A stretch of DNA of 64,000 nucleotides from Metabacillus schmidteae (GTDB lineage: Bacteria; Bacillota; Bacilli; Bacillales; Bacillaceae), in contig NZ_CAESCH010000001.1 in assembly GCF_903166545.1 (NCBI RefSeq), forward strand, positions 810,001 to 874,000. Reading direction: 5' to 3'. Made by a program: the position numbers and the translations under genes. Of this stretch, positions 8,481-18,515 are shown piece after piece; position 1 is the first letter of the stretch; each line of letters starts with the position of its first letter. The notes beneath the pieces are model-generated. The model searched no databases and was not told the DNA's origin. It saw nothing but the letters and a program-made list of their open reading frames with translations.

Positions 8481-9356
8481 ATGAGAAGTGAATCCGAAAT
8501 GATGAAGATGTTAATTGAATTTGCAAGAAATGATGAGAGAATTCGATTGGTCACTCTAGAAGGGTCACGGACCAATAAAAACATTCCCCGTGATTCATTT
8601 CAGGATTATGATATATCCTATTTTGTAACAGATATGAACTCGTTTAAAAAAGATGATGGATGGCTTGATCTATTTGGAAAACAGATCATGATGCAAAAGC
8701 CGGAAGATATGGAGCTTTTTCCTCCAGAACTGGGGAATTGGTTTTCCTATCTAATCCTTTTTGAAGATGGGAATAAAGTGGACTTAACGCTTATTCCGTT
8801 AAAAGAAGTGGAAGATTATTTATCAGGTAGCGATGGTCTGGTAGAAGTTCTTCTTGATAAAGACTCCATGATTAAAAATGATGTGATTCCTAGTGACCGC
8901 AACTATTGGATAAAAGAGCCAACGGCTAGGGAATTTGATGATTGCTGTAATGAATTTTGGATGGTCTCAACATATGTTGTAAAAGGATTAGCCAGAGGAG
9001 AAATTCTATTTGCCATTGATCATTTACATGAAATTGCAAGACCAAATTTATTGAGGATGATGTCATGGAAAATCGGGATTGAACAAGGATTCAACTTTAG
9101 CTTGGGGAAAAACTATAAATTTATTGATCATTATCTTCCCCAAGATGATTGGAAAGCATTGCTTTCAACTTATCGTCAGGATAACATCGAAAACATGTGG
9201 AAGGCATTATTCACCAGCTATGATTTGTTTAGAAAATACTCCAAAGATGTTGCTGAAACTCTCAAGTTTACCTATCCGGATTATGACGACGCCATTACAA
9301 AATATACACTGGGACATAGGGACAGGAACCTTGGTCCAATAGATCTCGGGTCATGA
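8481..9356 (+). CDS. aadK: Aminoglycoside 6-adenylyltransferase, AadK-like
   Basis: 291 residues, near the 284 of B. subtilis AadK. The nucleotidyltransferase motif is visible as LEGSRTN (about 25-31) with DYD (about 42), whose aspartates bind the metal, and KVDLTLIP near 98 gives the third carboxylate. Such enzymes adenylylate streptomycin at O-6, but chromosomal copies in bacilli often give little resistance, so the substrate is inferred. GGGGGATG before the start is the likely ribosome binding site. The last 13 or so residues (GHRDRNLGPIDLGS) are encoded by a copy of the GGGACAGGAACC-type repeat at 9311-9336, so the native C terminus has been replaced. Confidence 0.85.
   Translation: MRSESEMMKMLIEFARNDERIRLVTLEGSRTNKNIPRDSFQDYDISYFVTDMNSFKKDDGWLDLFGKQIMMQKPEDMELFPPELGNWFSYLILFEDGNKVDLTLIPLKEVEDYLSGSDGLVEVLLDKDSMIKNDVIPSDRNYWIKEPTAREFDDCCNEFWMVSTYVVKGLARGEILFAIDHLHEIARPNLLRMMSWKIGIEQGFNFSLGKNYKFIDHYLPQDDWKALLSTYRQDNIENMWKALFTSYDLFRKYSKDVAETLKFTYPDYDDAITKYTLGHRDRNLGPIDLGS
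9311..9336 (+). repeat. Short palindromic repeat, copy 1
   Basis: GGGACAGGAACCTTGGTCC-type unit inside the 3' end of the aadK-like gene. Other copies lie at 9400, 10956 and 11025. Confidence 0.6.
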
Positions 9357-9399
9357 TGTTAAGGTAATGAGTTTTGGCTAGACAGTGTATATAAAGGGT

Positions 9400-9418
9400 G
9401 GGACAAGAAACCTGTCCC
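9400..9418 (+). repeat. Short palindromic repeat, copy 2
   Basis: GGGACAAGAAACCTGTCCC; it abuts the stop codon of the DUF3231 pseudogene. Confidence 0.65.
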
Positions 9419-10429
9419 TACTTACTAGCTAATTTTTCCCGGTCTTCAGCTAATGGCGGCTCTTCCAGCCAACCGTGTTTTATTAGTAGTTCTGCTCCAT
9501 CTTCTGCGTATAACCCTACTTCTGCCATAAGGCGTGCGTATTCCAAAGTTAAGTCTCTTCTTTGTGAGACAGATATAGCAGCTCCGTAATAACCGATTGC
9601 GGCTGATATTAGAATGACGATATGATTGAGCATTAATTTATCGGAGAAGGGGGAAACGGTTGATTTTGTTACTTCTGATACCCATGAAGCAGGTGAGGCC
9701 AAACCAGCATTCGTTAAAATTTGACTGAGAATATTAAATTGTTTTTCACAAAGTTTTTTTCCTCTTTTAAAATATTTCTTTACATCTTCATTTTGACAAA
9801 CTTGTCCAAATCCAACCTCTAACACGACCTTCACGATAATCTTCACCATATTGAAACTAATTCCACTAATTTCAACTGTGCTTAAAGGTCTTTTTTTCCC
9901 AAATCATCCTGTTAAATAGCTTTGGTTATTAACAACATCTACTTCAGTAGGAGTATTGATTCTCGGCGGTTTACTGTATAGCCCTTTATTCAACATCACA
10001 TTTGCAGTTCGTTCATATAATTCCATTGCTTCCTTATTACATTGAATAAAGTATTTGATTTGGTCTGTACGGGAAGAAGTGGACACTGCCCCAGCGTACC
10101 CTGTTAAACCAAGTAATGTCATAACATGCAAATAACTCAACATAAATGTATCTGTAAATAAGGAAGGGGCGTTCATATTTACATCTTCTTGTACTGAATA
10201 TCCTTTTGGAATAGGGGGATTTTCTTTCTTAAACGTTTCTGTAAGTGTGATTATATGCGATTCGGCAAGGGCTGAGGGCAAATTCAAAAACTCCTTTGAC
10301 ATCTTCATCTTTTGCTTTTTCAATTGAATGAGTAAGAGAACATATTGATAAAGAATCATTTATATATTGAGTCCATAGATTTGCAATTTCTGATGAAGTC
10401 ATTTCAACATTATGGTTAAAAGTGTCCAT
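9418..10429 (-). pseudogene. DUF3231 family protein gene, broken by a frameshift and a stop
   Basis: Read from ATG at 10429 (GGAGG site eight bases before it), the pieces together match one DUF3231 protein of about 335 residues with two similar halves of unknown function. The first frame runs to FEFALS and then shifts: GGG at 10269-10271 has one base too many, and removing it joins FEFALS to LAESHIITLTETF. The second break is a TGA at 9904-9906 where the family has a tryptophan (SYLTG-W-FGKKRP); the frame then continues unchanged to the natural end. Family members often occur in several copies in bacilli. Two independent lesions make sequencing error unlikely and true decay likely. Confidence 0.85.
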
Positions 10430-10555
10430 AAAAATAACCTCCATTGATCATCTAATCTTATGTATACGTTCTAATTATTTCTATAGTATTGTTCAATGTC
10501 GCATTTTTATTATAAAGAATGCCCTTCATTTTTATTGAAAATATTTAAATATGAT

Positions 10556-10581
10556 AAAAAGACGCCATTAAGACGTCTTAA
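10556..10581 (-). terminator. Terminator of the DUF2642-like gene
   Basis: On the minus strand AAGACG and CGTCTT arms are followed by TTTTT. Confidence 0.65.
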
Positions 10582-10591
10582 CCTTTGAATT

Positions 10592-10900
10592 TTATGTTCT
10601 TGGTGTAATGAAATAAATAATATTCGGAAATCTAATATGATAATTTGAATCACCGATTGTTAATTGCAGGTGGTCGAGGGCTACTCCTGTAACGACTCCC
10701 TCTAATTGTTGGCCATGAATCGTTACAACCTTAATCTTCTTTCCCGCTTGCATCAGTAAATGCTCCATAAAAACTGGTTCAGTAGGAACATTATAAGTGG
10801 GGGATAGCTGTTTCATCATCACTGGAAAATTACTCGAATAGACATATTTACCAGGCGGTAAGATTGAATTCTGGTTTCTATACGGATAACTTAGCATCAC
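10592..10900 (-). CDS. Small DUF2642-like protein
   Basis: 102 residues. The C-terminal half has a small beta-barrel look: GKKIKVVTIHGQQLEGVVTG, then ALDHLQLTIGDSNYHIRF, like the Lsm-type domain of DUF2642 proteins, some of which are spore-associated. The N-terminal 45 residues are rich in Pro, Tyr and Ser, as in spore coat proteins. GGAGTGAA before the start is the ribosome binding site. Coat location is inference only. Confidence 0.6.
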   Translation of the reverse strand: MMLSYPYRNQNSILPPGKYVYSSNFPVMMKQLSPTYNVPTEPVFMEHLLMQAGKKIKVVTIHGQQLEGVVTGVALDHLQLTIGDSNYHIRFPNIIYFITPRT

Positions 10901-10955
10901 ATGTTCACTCCTTTATTTAGTGTAACTTATGAACAAAATGACCTAAGTGTCACTA

Positions 10956-10974
10956 GGGACAGGAACCTTGTCCC
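10956..10974 (+). repeat. Short palindromic repeat, copy 3
   Basis: GGGACAGGAACCTTGTCCC, upstream of the DUF2642-like gene. Confidence 0.65.
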
Positions 10975-11024
10975 AAGGGGACCTCTTGATATGAGATAAG
11001 GTTAGTAAATTTAATTTAAATGAT

Positions 11025-11042
11025 GGGACAAGGAACTGTCCC
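11025..11042 (+). repeat. Short palindromic repeat, copy 4
   Basis: GGGACAAGGAACTGTCCC, directly beside the stop codon of the membrane protein gene at 11043. Confidence 0.65.
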
Positions 11043-11525
11043 TCATTCCCTAGTAGAAACATAATGATAAAAAAGCCCAGTAACTGTCTGAATTAGTAAA
11101 AAAATGGGGAAGGAGTAGGCTAGCTGATAATGATTTTGGAATTTAACGATATTTAAGATGGTAAACAGCCATTGTGCAAAAAGGCCCAGCCCAGCCCAAG
11201 CTATGACATAAAAAGCGAAGCTATATTTATTTATTTTCAGTACTTTATAGAAATACATAAAAGCATATCCAAATGGAGCATAAAGAGTATAATAAACAAC
11301 ATCAAAAACTTCATAAACGTTGACATCATTTAATTTATAAAAGTCCGATAAACCGCCACCAATTGTAAAGTCAAAAGTCATACCTATTGTCATTCCCCAA
11401 AACAGACTCATGACTGTCAATTCCCGGCTAAGTTTTTTGGGTGTTAGGAAGACAAATAAATAGGCAGCAACGATAAAAATAATAAGAGAGATTTCATTCA
11501 AATCAAAATTGGTGACCCCCTTCAT
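11043..11525 (-). CDS. Integral membrane protein, 160 residues
   Basis: About five hydrophobic segments (residues roughly 10-30, 36-57, 75-97, 103-125, 133-155). A conserved-looking FDFTIGGGLSDFYKLNDVNVYEVFD stretch lies between the second and third; written here only as a landmark (start FDFTIGGG, end YEVFD). Its start overlaps the end of the upstream gene by four bases, so the two are one coupled unit. Similar pairs of small membrane proteins occur in Bacillus; function unknown. Confidence 0.65.
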   Translation of the reverse strand: MKGVTNFDLNEISLIIFIVAAYLFVFLTPKKLSRELTVMSLFWGMTIGMTFDFTIGGGLSDFYKLNDVNVYEVFDVVYYTLYAPFGYAFMYFYKVLKINKYSFAFYVIAWAGLGLFAQWLFTILNIVKFQNHYQLAYSFPIFLLIQTVTGLFYHYVSTRE

Positions 11526-11998
11526 TTTGTTTGCACCTCCGTCTTAATTACAAAGGAATGATACCATTTATGTATCAAATAACAGGCTATATGTAGTAAA
11601 ACAAAAAATAGATAATCATACATAACATTCCAATTTTCACTCGTAATGATATTCAGTGTAAGTGAAAGGAAGGTAAGGAGCAGTAATAGTAAAGATGAAA
11701 CAAGTATATGTATGAACATTTTCTTAACAGACATGGAAAAAGAACTGAGATTAAGACAGTATAAAACAATGATAGGAATGATGATACTCCGATTCATTAA
11801 GTAAGCTGTATAGCTCATTGGATGTTCAGAGTACTTGAGAAACTGGAATTCGTCAAAAATAAACCAGCTCCAATTCATATTTACGATCATTAAAAATAAA
11901 AAAAGGATCGTATTCTCCACAATCGAGTATGTTTTCTTCTTTATAAAAAATAAAATGATACAAAGCCAGCTAATAAAAAAGTAAACTGCAAATGCCAT
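11522..11998 (-). CDS. Integral membrane protein, 158 residues
   Basis: Start chosen at ATG 11998 because GGGGG lies eight bases before it; an ATG 15 bases earlier overlaps that binding site. Four to five hydrophobic segments and a basic C terminus. It is first of a two-gene unit with the gene ending at 11043. It is divergent from the 12107 gene, with only about 108 bases between the starts. No family recognised. Confidence 0.65.
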   Translation of the reverse strand: MAFAVYFFISWLCIILFFIKKKTYSIVENTILFLFLMIVNMNWSWFIFDEFQFLKYSEHPMSYTAYLMNRSIIIPIIVLYCLNLSSFSMSVKKMFIHILVSSLLLLLLTFLSLTLNIITSENWNVMYDYLFFVLLHIACYLIHKWYHSFVIKTEVQTK

Positions 11999-12106
11999 TT
12001 TGTTTACCCCCATAGGTCATTTTTGTATATAATTCCCAATGAGGGATCTCATTATGCCTTGATGATTCATGCTGAAACCTTAAAAAATGAAATGGGAGGC
12101 GAGGAA

Positions 12107-13375
12107 ATGGATACGAGAATAAAAGAATTAATAGACCTTACAGAGAAGAAATTTGGTTTAGAAAACTACTACTTACATTCACACGATATATTTCGAAGGG
12201 GAGATTTCTTCAACAACACAATTTACACATTATGCATGGAGTGGTTTCCAAATCATGAAACTGTTGAAAAAGATGGCTCCAATCCAGACGGTACAGCGGT
12301 TATTGAAATTGATATACATAGTCATAAATTTACGAGTGCTATCTTTGTCAAGGGAAAGACATATGCACATAATGGAGTAGCGTTTGCAAATTCCACTAAA
12401 AATGAAATCATAAAATGGATTGAACAGGAAACAGACCTGGTTTATGAAAAGCAATTCAAACTGCGAAAGGAAGAAGAGAGAGAGCTTCATTTTATGGAAT
12501 GTATTGATGGAGTAGCTGTATCTCCCTCAGGGTATATTGAGCTTCGTTATAATGAAGAAGGGAAGCTGACATATTTCTCAAACCACGGTCAATATCCTTC
12601 TAAAGAAATGGTAATAGAGGAAGACTATTCTCTGACCTTTGAAAAGGTCAAGCACCTAGCAAAGGAACAAGTAAAGCTGCTTGAATATCCTTCTCATGAG
12701 GAGAAACGATTATTTCCTATTTTTGCAGTAGAAGAGATTTATATTCGCAATGATCAAACCTATACCATTCCATTTGAATTCTTTGCTGATGTAAACTCCT
12801 ATAAGAAAATAGAACAACCGATTCACTGGGATGAACCACTTAAACAAACGTTTGATCGAAAAGAACTGAATCTGACTGAAGAGGTAACGGTAGAACAAGC
12901 ATATGCATCTGAGCCATCTCCTGATTCTTTTCCGATAACAAACGAAGAACAAGAGAAATGTATCGAAGCTGTTAGAGACTTATTACGTCAGAAATACCCG
13001 AATGAAACGGGTAAATGGATCCTAAAAACACTCCACCGTGAAAAAGGGTACATCCACGCTGCATTAAGAGCAAATAAACAAGATAAGCGTGTGTTTCAAA
13101 GGAAGTTAATGGTGATGATTGATGCTGAGCACCTTCACGCTGTTAATTATATGGATAACCTATTCATGCTTGAGATGTTCAACGAATTTCAAGAACCAGA
13201 AAAAATCATGATAGAAAAAGAAGAAGCCTTTGATAAATTAAAAGATTTGTTCATGTTAAAACCTTATCATGTTTATGATTTTGATAAAAAACAGTATGTT
13301 TTATGTGGGAAAGTAGACTGTGATTACGGTGTAAACGCTGCAACAGGAGAAGTGATAGCGTTAAATGATTTGTGA
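12107..13375 (+). CDS. Large cytosolic protein with YcdB/YcdC-like (DUF4901) repeats
   Basis: 422 residues from ATG 12107, which has a GGGAGGCGAGG site; the longer in-frame start at 12023 lacks one. No signal peptide. Two related halves are visible: an N-terminal part with MEWFPNH and TAVIEIDIHSHKF, and a C-terminal part with QEKCIEAVRDLLRQKYP and YIHAALRANKQDKRVF. CIDGVAVSPSGYIELRYN resembles the PepSY-like repeats of YcdB/YcdC-type proteins. I recall similar proteins in B. cereus-group genomes. No catalytic motif seen; function unknown. Confidence 0.6.
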   Translation: MDTRIKELIDLTEKKFGLENYYLHSHDIFRRGDFFNNTIYTLCMEWFPNHETVEKDGSNPDGTAVIEIDIHSHKFTSAIFVKGKTYAHNGVAFANSTKNEIIKWIEQETDLVYEKQFKLRKEEERELHFMECIDGVAVSPSGYIELRYNEEGKLTYFSNHGQYPSKEMVIEEDYSLTFEKVKHLAKEQVKLLEYPSHEEKRLFPIFAVEEIYIRNDQTYTIPFEFFADVNSYKKIEQPIHWDEPLKQTFDRKELNLTEEVTVEQAYASEPSPDSFPITNEEQEKCIEAVRDLLRQKYPNETGKWILKTLHREKGYIHAALRANKQDKRVFQRKLMVMIDAEHLHAVNYMDNLFMLEMFNEFQEPEKIMIEKEEAFDKLKDLFMLKPYHVYDFDKKQYVLCGKVDCDYGVNAATGEVIALNDL

Positions 13376-13389
13376 TAGTTTCTATGGAT

Positions 13390-13434
13390 AAAACCGGAGT
13401 TATCTGAACTGAATCAGTTACACTTCGGTTTTTA
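13390..13434 (+). terminator. Terminator after the YcdB-like gene
   Basis: AAAACCGGAG and CTTCGGTTTTT arms with a T run. Confidence 0.75.
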
Positions 13435-13652
13435 TATTTAGTCTGCAGCTTCATACCATTAATTGACTCACTTCCATATACAAGAAAGGATGTGAGTTAT
13501 GAAGTTAACTTTCATGATGAAGAAGTAAATATTCATCATCCACATGTCCTTGTAAAAAATAAGTAAGTTACCTTCCCAAAGAGTGAGTAGCAAGATTCCC
13601 AAACGCCCATAGGATGTATGATATAAGATCATCATGAAAAGGGGCGGTGTAC

Positions 13653-14363
13653 ATGTATGTATATAGAACGAATCAGAATGTTGTGGCATATAGAGTAGGT
13701 GATGTAACTGGTGACAAGGTGCCGGATCATGTCTTTTTAACAGGAACAAAGACACCTGATAGTCCGTTTATTCAACAAATCACTCTTCATGTTCAAGATG
13801 GGGGATCAGGTAAAGTAACAAGTGTTCCGCTGCCTAAAGATGCAAATGCAGGGTACAATCCTACCTTATTTTTAGGTGATTTTACCGGAAATGGTGTTGC
13901 CGATATTTTCATTAGCATAGCTACAGGTGGAAGTGGAGGTATTATGTATCATTATCTTTATTCCTTTTTAAATAACAAGGCAAACATCCTCTTTGATGCC
14001 AACAAATATAATGAAGAATATAAATACGAAGTTACGTATCAGGATTATTACAAAGTTAAGGTGGTCAGCCAGAAAAATAACCAAACATATTTGATCGATA
14101 TCTCGATGAGAGATCCTGAATATCTAAATGAAATATATGATGCTAACGGAAAGTTGAAAAATGCCATTACAGGTTTTGTAAACCCGTTAAGTGGCTTATA
14201 TCCGGTAGATTTTGATTATAATTCTGTATATGAATTACTCGCTTATCAAAAAATTGCCGGAAGATATAATGCAGATTCTTTAGGGTATGTATTGAATACA
14301 TTAGGATGGAAAAACAACATGTTTCGGTTGCAAAATCAGCAAGTAGCTATATTTGGGGTTTAA
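13653..14363 (+). CDS. FG-GAP/VCBS-like repeat protein
   Basis: 236 residues. Start ATG 13653 with AAGGGG eight bases upstream, preferred over GTG 13647. Two calcium-loop-like motifs occur: GDVTGDKVPDHVFLTG near residue 17 and GDFTGNGVADIFISI near 71, the D-x-x-G-[DN]-G-x-x-D pattern of FG-GAP beta-propeller blades. No signal peptide or membrane segment. It may be a small intracellular or spore-associated propeller fragment; the role is unknown. Confidence 0.7.
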   Translation: MYVYRTNQNVVAYRVGDVTGDKVPDHVFLTGTKTPDSPFIQQITLHVQDGGSGKVTSVPLPKDANAGYNPTLFLGDFTGNGVADIFISIATGGSGGIMYHYLYSFLNNKANILFDANKYNEEYKYEVTYQDYYKVKVVSQKNNQTYLIDISMRDPEYLNEIYDANGKLKNAITGFVNPLSGLYPVDFDYNSVYELLAYQKIAGRYNADSLGYVLNTLGWKNNMFRLQNQQVAIFGV

Positions 14364-14470
14364 AAATTTGAATCTTTAAAAAACTATGTTATGAAATATA
14401 ACATGGATGTAGAATACCTCTTTTATCTTTTATATAGTTAAGATAACAAAAAGGTAAAGGGGCTGTTGAC

Positions 14471-14539
14471 ATGAAAAAATCCAGAGTTGGCTTTATCACA
14501 TTTATAATCTTGACAGTTAGAACTGTATTCACATATTAA
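14471..14539 (+). CDS. Tiny hydrophobic ORF (22 codons), possible gene remnant
   Basis: MKKSRVGFITFIILTV... behind a GTAAAGGGG binding site and followed by its own terminator. It looks like the signal peptide of a lost secreted protein or a small membrane peptide. Its own transcript is plausible because a terminator follows within 20 bases. Confidence 0.35.
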   Translation: MKKSRVGFITFIILTVRTVFTY

Positions 14540-14553
14540 ATAGGACACGGACA

Positions 14554-14586
14554 TAAAGAGGATGCGATTTAGTATCCTCTTTTTTA
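14554..14586 (+). terminator. Terminator
   Basis: AAAGAGGAT and ATCCTCTTTTTT arms after the tiny ORF. Confidence 0.75.
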
Positions 14587-14665
14587 AATGTTACATAAAT
14601 TGTATCCTGCTTCAATGTAAAGTAAAATAAAAGACAAATGTTAAACGAAGAAAAGGTGTTTGAAT

Positions 14666-15784
14666 TTGAAAAAAGTTATTGTCATTGGAGCGGGTATTCT
14701 TGGAGCTTCTACTGCTTATCATTTAGCAAAGGCTGGTGCACAAGTTACAGTCATTGACCGAAAGGATAGGGGACAAGCAACAGATGCAGCTGCTGGAATT
14801 GTCTGTCCATGGCTATCACAGCGACGTAATAAAGCATGGTATCATCTCGTGAAAAATGGTGCCCGTTACTACCCTGAGTTAATAAAAAAACTCGAAGAAG
14901 ATGGAGAAAGAGAAACCGGATATAGTCGAGTAGGTACGATAAGTTTACATCAGGATCCTGAAAAGTTAGAAAAAATGGCTGAGCGTGCTCGAAAGCGGCG
15001 GGAAGAAGCACCGGAAATCGGCGATATTACTATTTTAACTCCTGAAGAAACAAATGAATTATTCCCTCCTCTATCACCTGAATATGGTGCTGTGTATGTT
15101 AGCGGGGGAGCACGAGTCAACGGGAGAGCCCTTCGAAATGCCTTAATTCAAGGAGCTAAAAAGAATGGTGCAACGTTTATTGAAGAAAATGCCATTTCGT
15201 TAATTCGTGAAGGTAAGAACATAATTGGAGTACAGGTGGAGAACGATACACTGCAGGCTGAACAGGTTATTATAACCGGCGGTGCTTGGTCAAACGAATT
15301 AATTCAGCCGCTAGGTAAGAAATTTTTAGTAACACCACAAAAAGCTCAAATTGTCCATCTTGAAATCTCTAATAAAGATACAGGCTCATGGCCTGTTGTC
15401 ATGCCTCCAAATAATCAATATATATTGGCATTTGAACATGGAAGAATTGTGGTCGGAGCAACTCATGAAGATGAAGCAGGGTTTGATGAGCGTGTTACGG
15501 CAGGTGGACTTCAAGAGATCCTAACAAAAGCATTAGAAATTGCCCCGGGCTTGCGTGAAAGCACCCATCTTGAAACAAGAGTAGGATTCCGTCCATTTAC
15601 ACCAGGATTTTTACCTGTCATAGGACCGCTACCTGATTTTGAAGGACTCCTTCTGGCAAACGGACTAGGTGCTTCAGGTTTAACAAGTGGTCCGTACCTT
15701 GGCATGGAGCTCGCAAATCTTGCATTAGGACAGGAAGTAGATCTTGACTTGAGTCTTTATGAAATCGCAAATGCTATCGAATAA
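14666..15784 (+). CDS. FAD-dependent amino acid oxidoreductase, YurR/DadA-like
   Basis: 372 residues from TTG 14666, which has AAAAGGTG at the right distance; this is the same length as B. subtilis YurR. Residues 5-11 carry the dinucleotide-binding GAGILGAS motif and residues about 25-28 the acidic end of strand 2 (VIDRK). A central ARVNGRALRNAL and a C-terminal RVGFRPFTPGFLPVIGPL, then NGLGASGLTSGP, are typical of the DAO/glycine oxidase group. Such enzymes oxidise D-amino acids or secondary amines with FAD; the substrate is not set by the sequence. It ends in a terminator shared with the convergent small gene. Confidence 0.8.
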   Translation: MKKVIVIGAGILGASTAYHLAKAGAQVTVIDRKDRGQATDAAAGIVCPWLSQRRNKAWYHLVKNGARYYPELIKKLEEDGERETGYSRVGTISLHQDPEKLEKMAERARKRREEAPEIGDITILTPEETNELFPPLSPEYGAVYVSGGARVNGRALRNALIQGAKKNGATFIEENAISLIREGKNIIGVQVENDTLQAEQVIITGGAWSNELIQPLGKKFLVTPQKAQIVHLEISNKDTGSWPVVMPPNNQYILAFEHGRIVVGATHEDEAGFDERVTAGGLQEILTKALEIAPGLRESTHLETRVGFRPFTPGFLPVIGPLPDFEGLLLANGLGASGLTSGPYLGMELANLALGQEVDLDLSLYEIANAIE

Positions 15785-15826
15785 GAAAAGGATGAGCTGA
15801 AGTTTATGCTCATCCTTTTCTTATTT
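15784..15826. terminator. Bidirectional terminator
   Basis: GAAAAGGATGAGC and GCTCATCCTTTTC arms lie between convergent genes. T residues follow on the plus strand, and the arm itself supplies a T run on the minus strand. Confidence 0.8.
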
Positions 15827-15827
15827 A

Positions 15828-15947
15828 TTACATCGCATAAACCATCACTTTTACAGTGAAAATACTTAATTGATAGAGAAAATAAACGCTAAACGCTACA
15901 AATGTGAAGAAAACCAAAAAGATAGCCGGTACAATACTTTTAATCAT
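15828..15947 (-). CDS. Small single-pass membrane protein, 39 residues
   Basis: MIKSIVPAIFLVFFTF... with a long hydrophobic stretch and a short tail. GAGGG lies seven bases before ATG 15947; another ATG precedes it directly. It is convergent with the oxidoreductase gene. Its size and composition fit the many small membrane proteins of bacilli; function unknown. Confidence 0.5.
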   Translation of the reverse strand: MIKSIVPAIFLVFFTFVAFSVYFLYQLSIFTVKVMVYAM

Positions 15948-16139
15948 CATATAACCCTCACAATCTAGTAAGATAATAGCAGTATTGTCAAATTAAATTT
16001 TTTTATACTTTTAGAATCTAGAAAATTTTATGATTGATAGGATTAAGAAAAAATATTACTGATTAACTAGTAAAATTAACAATGTAAACGTATAATATTT
16101 AGTAAAATAACCAAGCGGAAATTTAAGAAGCCAGTCTGA

Positions 16140-17234
<1,095 letters not shown>

Positions 17235-17240
17235 ACAGAT

Positions 17241-17280
17241 GGAAGAGCCTCCTTACGTCATAATACTAGAGGCTCTTTCA
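17241..17280 (+). terminator. Terminator of the first LacI gene
   Basis: GAAGAGCCTC and GAGGCTCTTTC arms. Confidence 0.75.
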
Positions 17281-17322
17281 TATATTCTTAGAAGTTTTTA
17301 TTAGGAAAAATAAGGATTGTTC

Positions 17323-17351
17323 TTGATCTTCTATACCATTCATTATATAAT
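17323..17351 (+). promoter_or_regulatory. SigA-type promoter of the second LacI gene
   Basis: TTGATC (17323-17328), 17 bases, TATAAT (17346-17351). Confidence 0.75.
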
Positions 17352-17363
17352 GGCATCAAAGTT

Positions 17364-17379
17364 AGTTAACCGTTTAACC
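17364..17379 (+). promoter_or_regulatory. Probable LacI-family operator, autoregulatory
   Basis: AGTTAACCGTTTAACC, centred on CG as LacI-family operators usually are, lies just after the -10 box. It shares AGTTAACCG with the site at 18463, suggesting one regulator for both. Confidence 0.65.
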
Positions 17380-17388
17380 GGAGGCAAA

Positions 17389-18414
17389 ATGAATCAGAAA
17401 ACAACGATACGAGATGTAGCAAAACATGCCGGGGTTTCGCCAGCGACTGTTTCCTATGTTCTCAATGGAATTAATAAGGTATCAGAAGAAACGAAGGAAA
17501 GAGTTCTGCTTTCTATTAGTGAGCTTAACTATCAGCCTGATTTCACGGCGATCAGTTTATCCAAAAGAAAATCTAATATGATTGGTGTTATTATGCCGCT
17601 CGTAGGAGATACGCTCGCACCTATTTTTAAGGAGAATCCTTATTTTAGTGAGCTTCTAAGCGGGGTCGAATATATCTGTCGTAAAAGTGGTTATGATTTT
17701 GTCATATCCGGCATTTCCAAGGCTGAAGAATGTAAAAATTGGATTATGAAAAGAAATCTAGATGGATTAATCGTCTTAGGGAAATTTCCTTTATTTTTAT
17801 TCGAAGAAATGAAAACGCTATCTACACCATTGGTTTTTATCGACTCTTTCGAAGATTATACAAATCAGTATCATAATATACGAATAGATGATGAACTGGG
17901 TGGTTATCTGGGTACAAAGCATTTAATAGAATTGGGCCATAGGGATATATGCTTTATTCCTAACGGAAAAATTGACTATGCAGTAGATGGTCAAAGATTT
18001 CTAGGATTTAAGCGGGCGTTAGCAGAAGGTAATATTCCGTTTAAAGAAGATATGATAGTTGAGGGAAGATACAATTCCTTTGAAAATGGTTATTTAATCG
18101 GAAAAGAACTGGTGAATAACAAAAATATGACAGGAGTTTTCACTTCATCAGATATTACAGCATTAGGGATTATGAAAGCTGCGAATGATCAGGGTGTTAG
18201 TGTTCCTGATGATCTGTCAATTGTCGGTTTTGATGATTTAATGATCAGTCGCTATTCATCACCAAGCTTAACAACCATTCGCCAGGATGTTTTTCGTAAA
18301 GGTGCAGTTGCAGCCGAAACGGCCATTCATGCAATTGAAAATGAAGCTGTTAAGACAGAAGAAATTATGCTTTCTGTTGAATTAGTAGTCAGAGGATCGA
18401 CGAAGAGAAAATAA
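17389..18414 (+). CDS. LacI family transcriptional regulator (second of two)
   Basis: 341 residues from ATG 17389, which has CGGAGGC seven bases upstream; the frame is open earlier but lies in promoter and operator DNA. The HTH reads TTIRDVAKHAGVSPATVSYV, the hinge LNYQPDFTAISLSKRKS. The effector domain has MIGVIMPLVGDT, LDGLIVLGK, HRDICFIPNG and LSIVGFDDLMISRYSSP. It lies directly before the four-gene sugar operon, which carries the same operator, so it is the likely repressor of that operon and of itself. The inducer is probably a sugar or sugar acid; identity unknown. Confidence 0.88.
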   Translation: MNQKTTIRDVAKHAGVSPATVSYVLNGINKVSEETKERVLLSISELNYQPDFTAISLSKRKSNMIGVIMPLVGDTLAPIFKENPYFSELLSGVEYICRKSGYDFVISGISKAEECKNWIMKRNLDGLIVLGKFPLFLFEEMKTLSTPLVFIDSFEDYTNQYHNIRIDDELGGYLGTKHLIELGHRDICFIPNGKIDYAVDGQRFLGFKRALAEGNIPFKEDMIVEGRYNSFENGYLIGKELVNNKNMTGVFTSSDITALGIMKAANDQGVSVPDDLSIVGFDDLMISRYSSPSLTTIRQDVFRKGAVAAETAIHAIENEAVKTEEIMLSVELVVRGSTKRK

Positions 18415-18462
18415 CCATTTTAAGGAGGTGAACACATCTAATCTCATTGTGTAATTATGAAT

Positions 18463-18478
18463 AGTTAACCGGTTCACT
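18463..18478 (+). promoter_or_regulatory. Operator overlapping the sugar-operon promoter
   Basis: AGTTAACCGGTTCACT is palindromic at 14 of 16 positions with central CG. It fills the spacer directly before TATAAT (18478-18483), an ideal place for repression. The -35 region is weak (TTATGA). Confidence 0.75.
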
Positions 18479-18515
18479 ATAATAAACAAAAAAACTTTTG
18501 ATTAGGGTGAAATAA

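Noticed and set aside
13468..13755. 95-codon minus-strand frame
   Set aside because: Overlaps the start of the FG-GAP-like gene, has no binding site and no recognisable motif.
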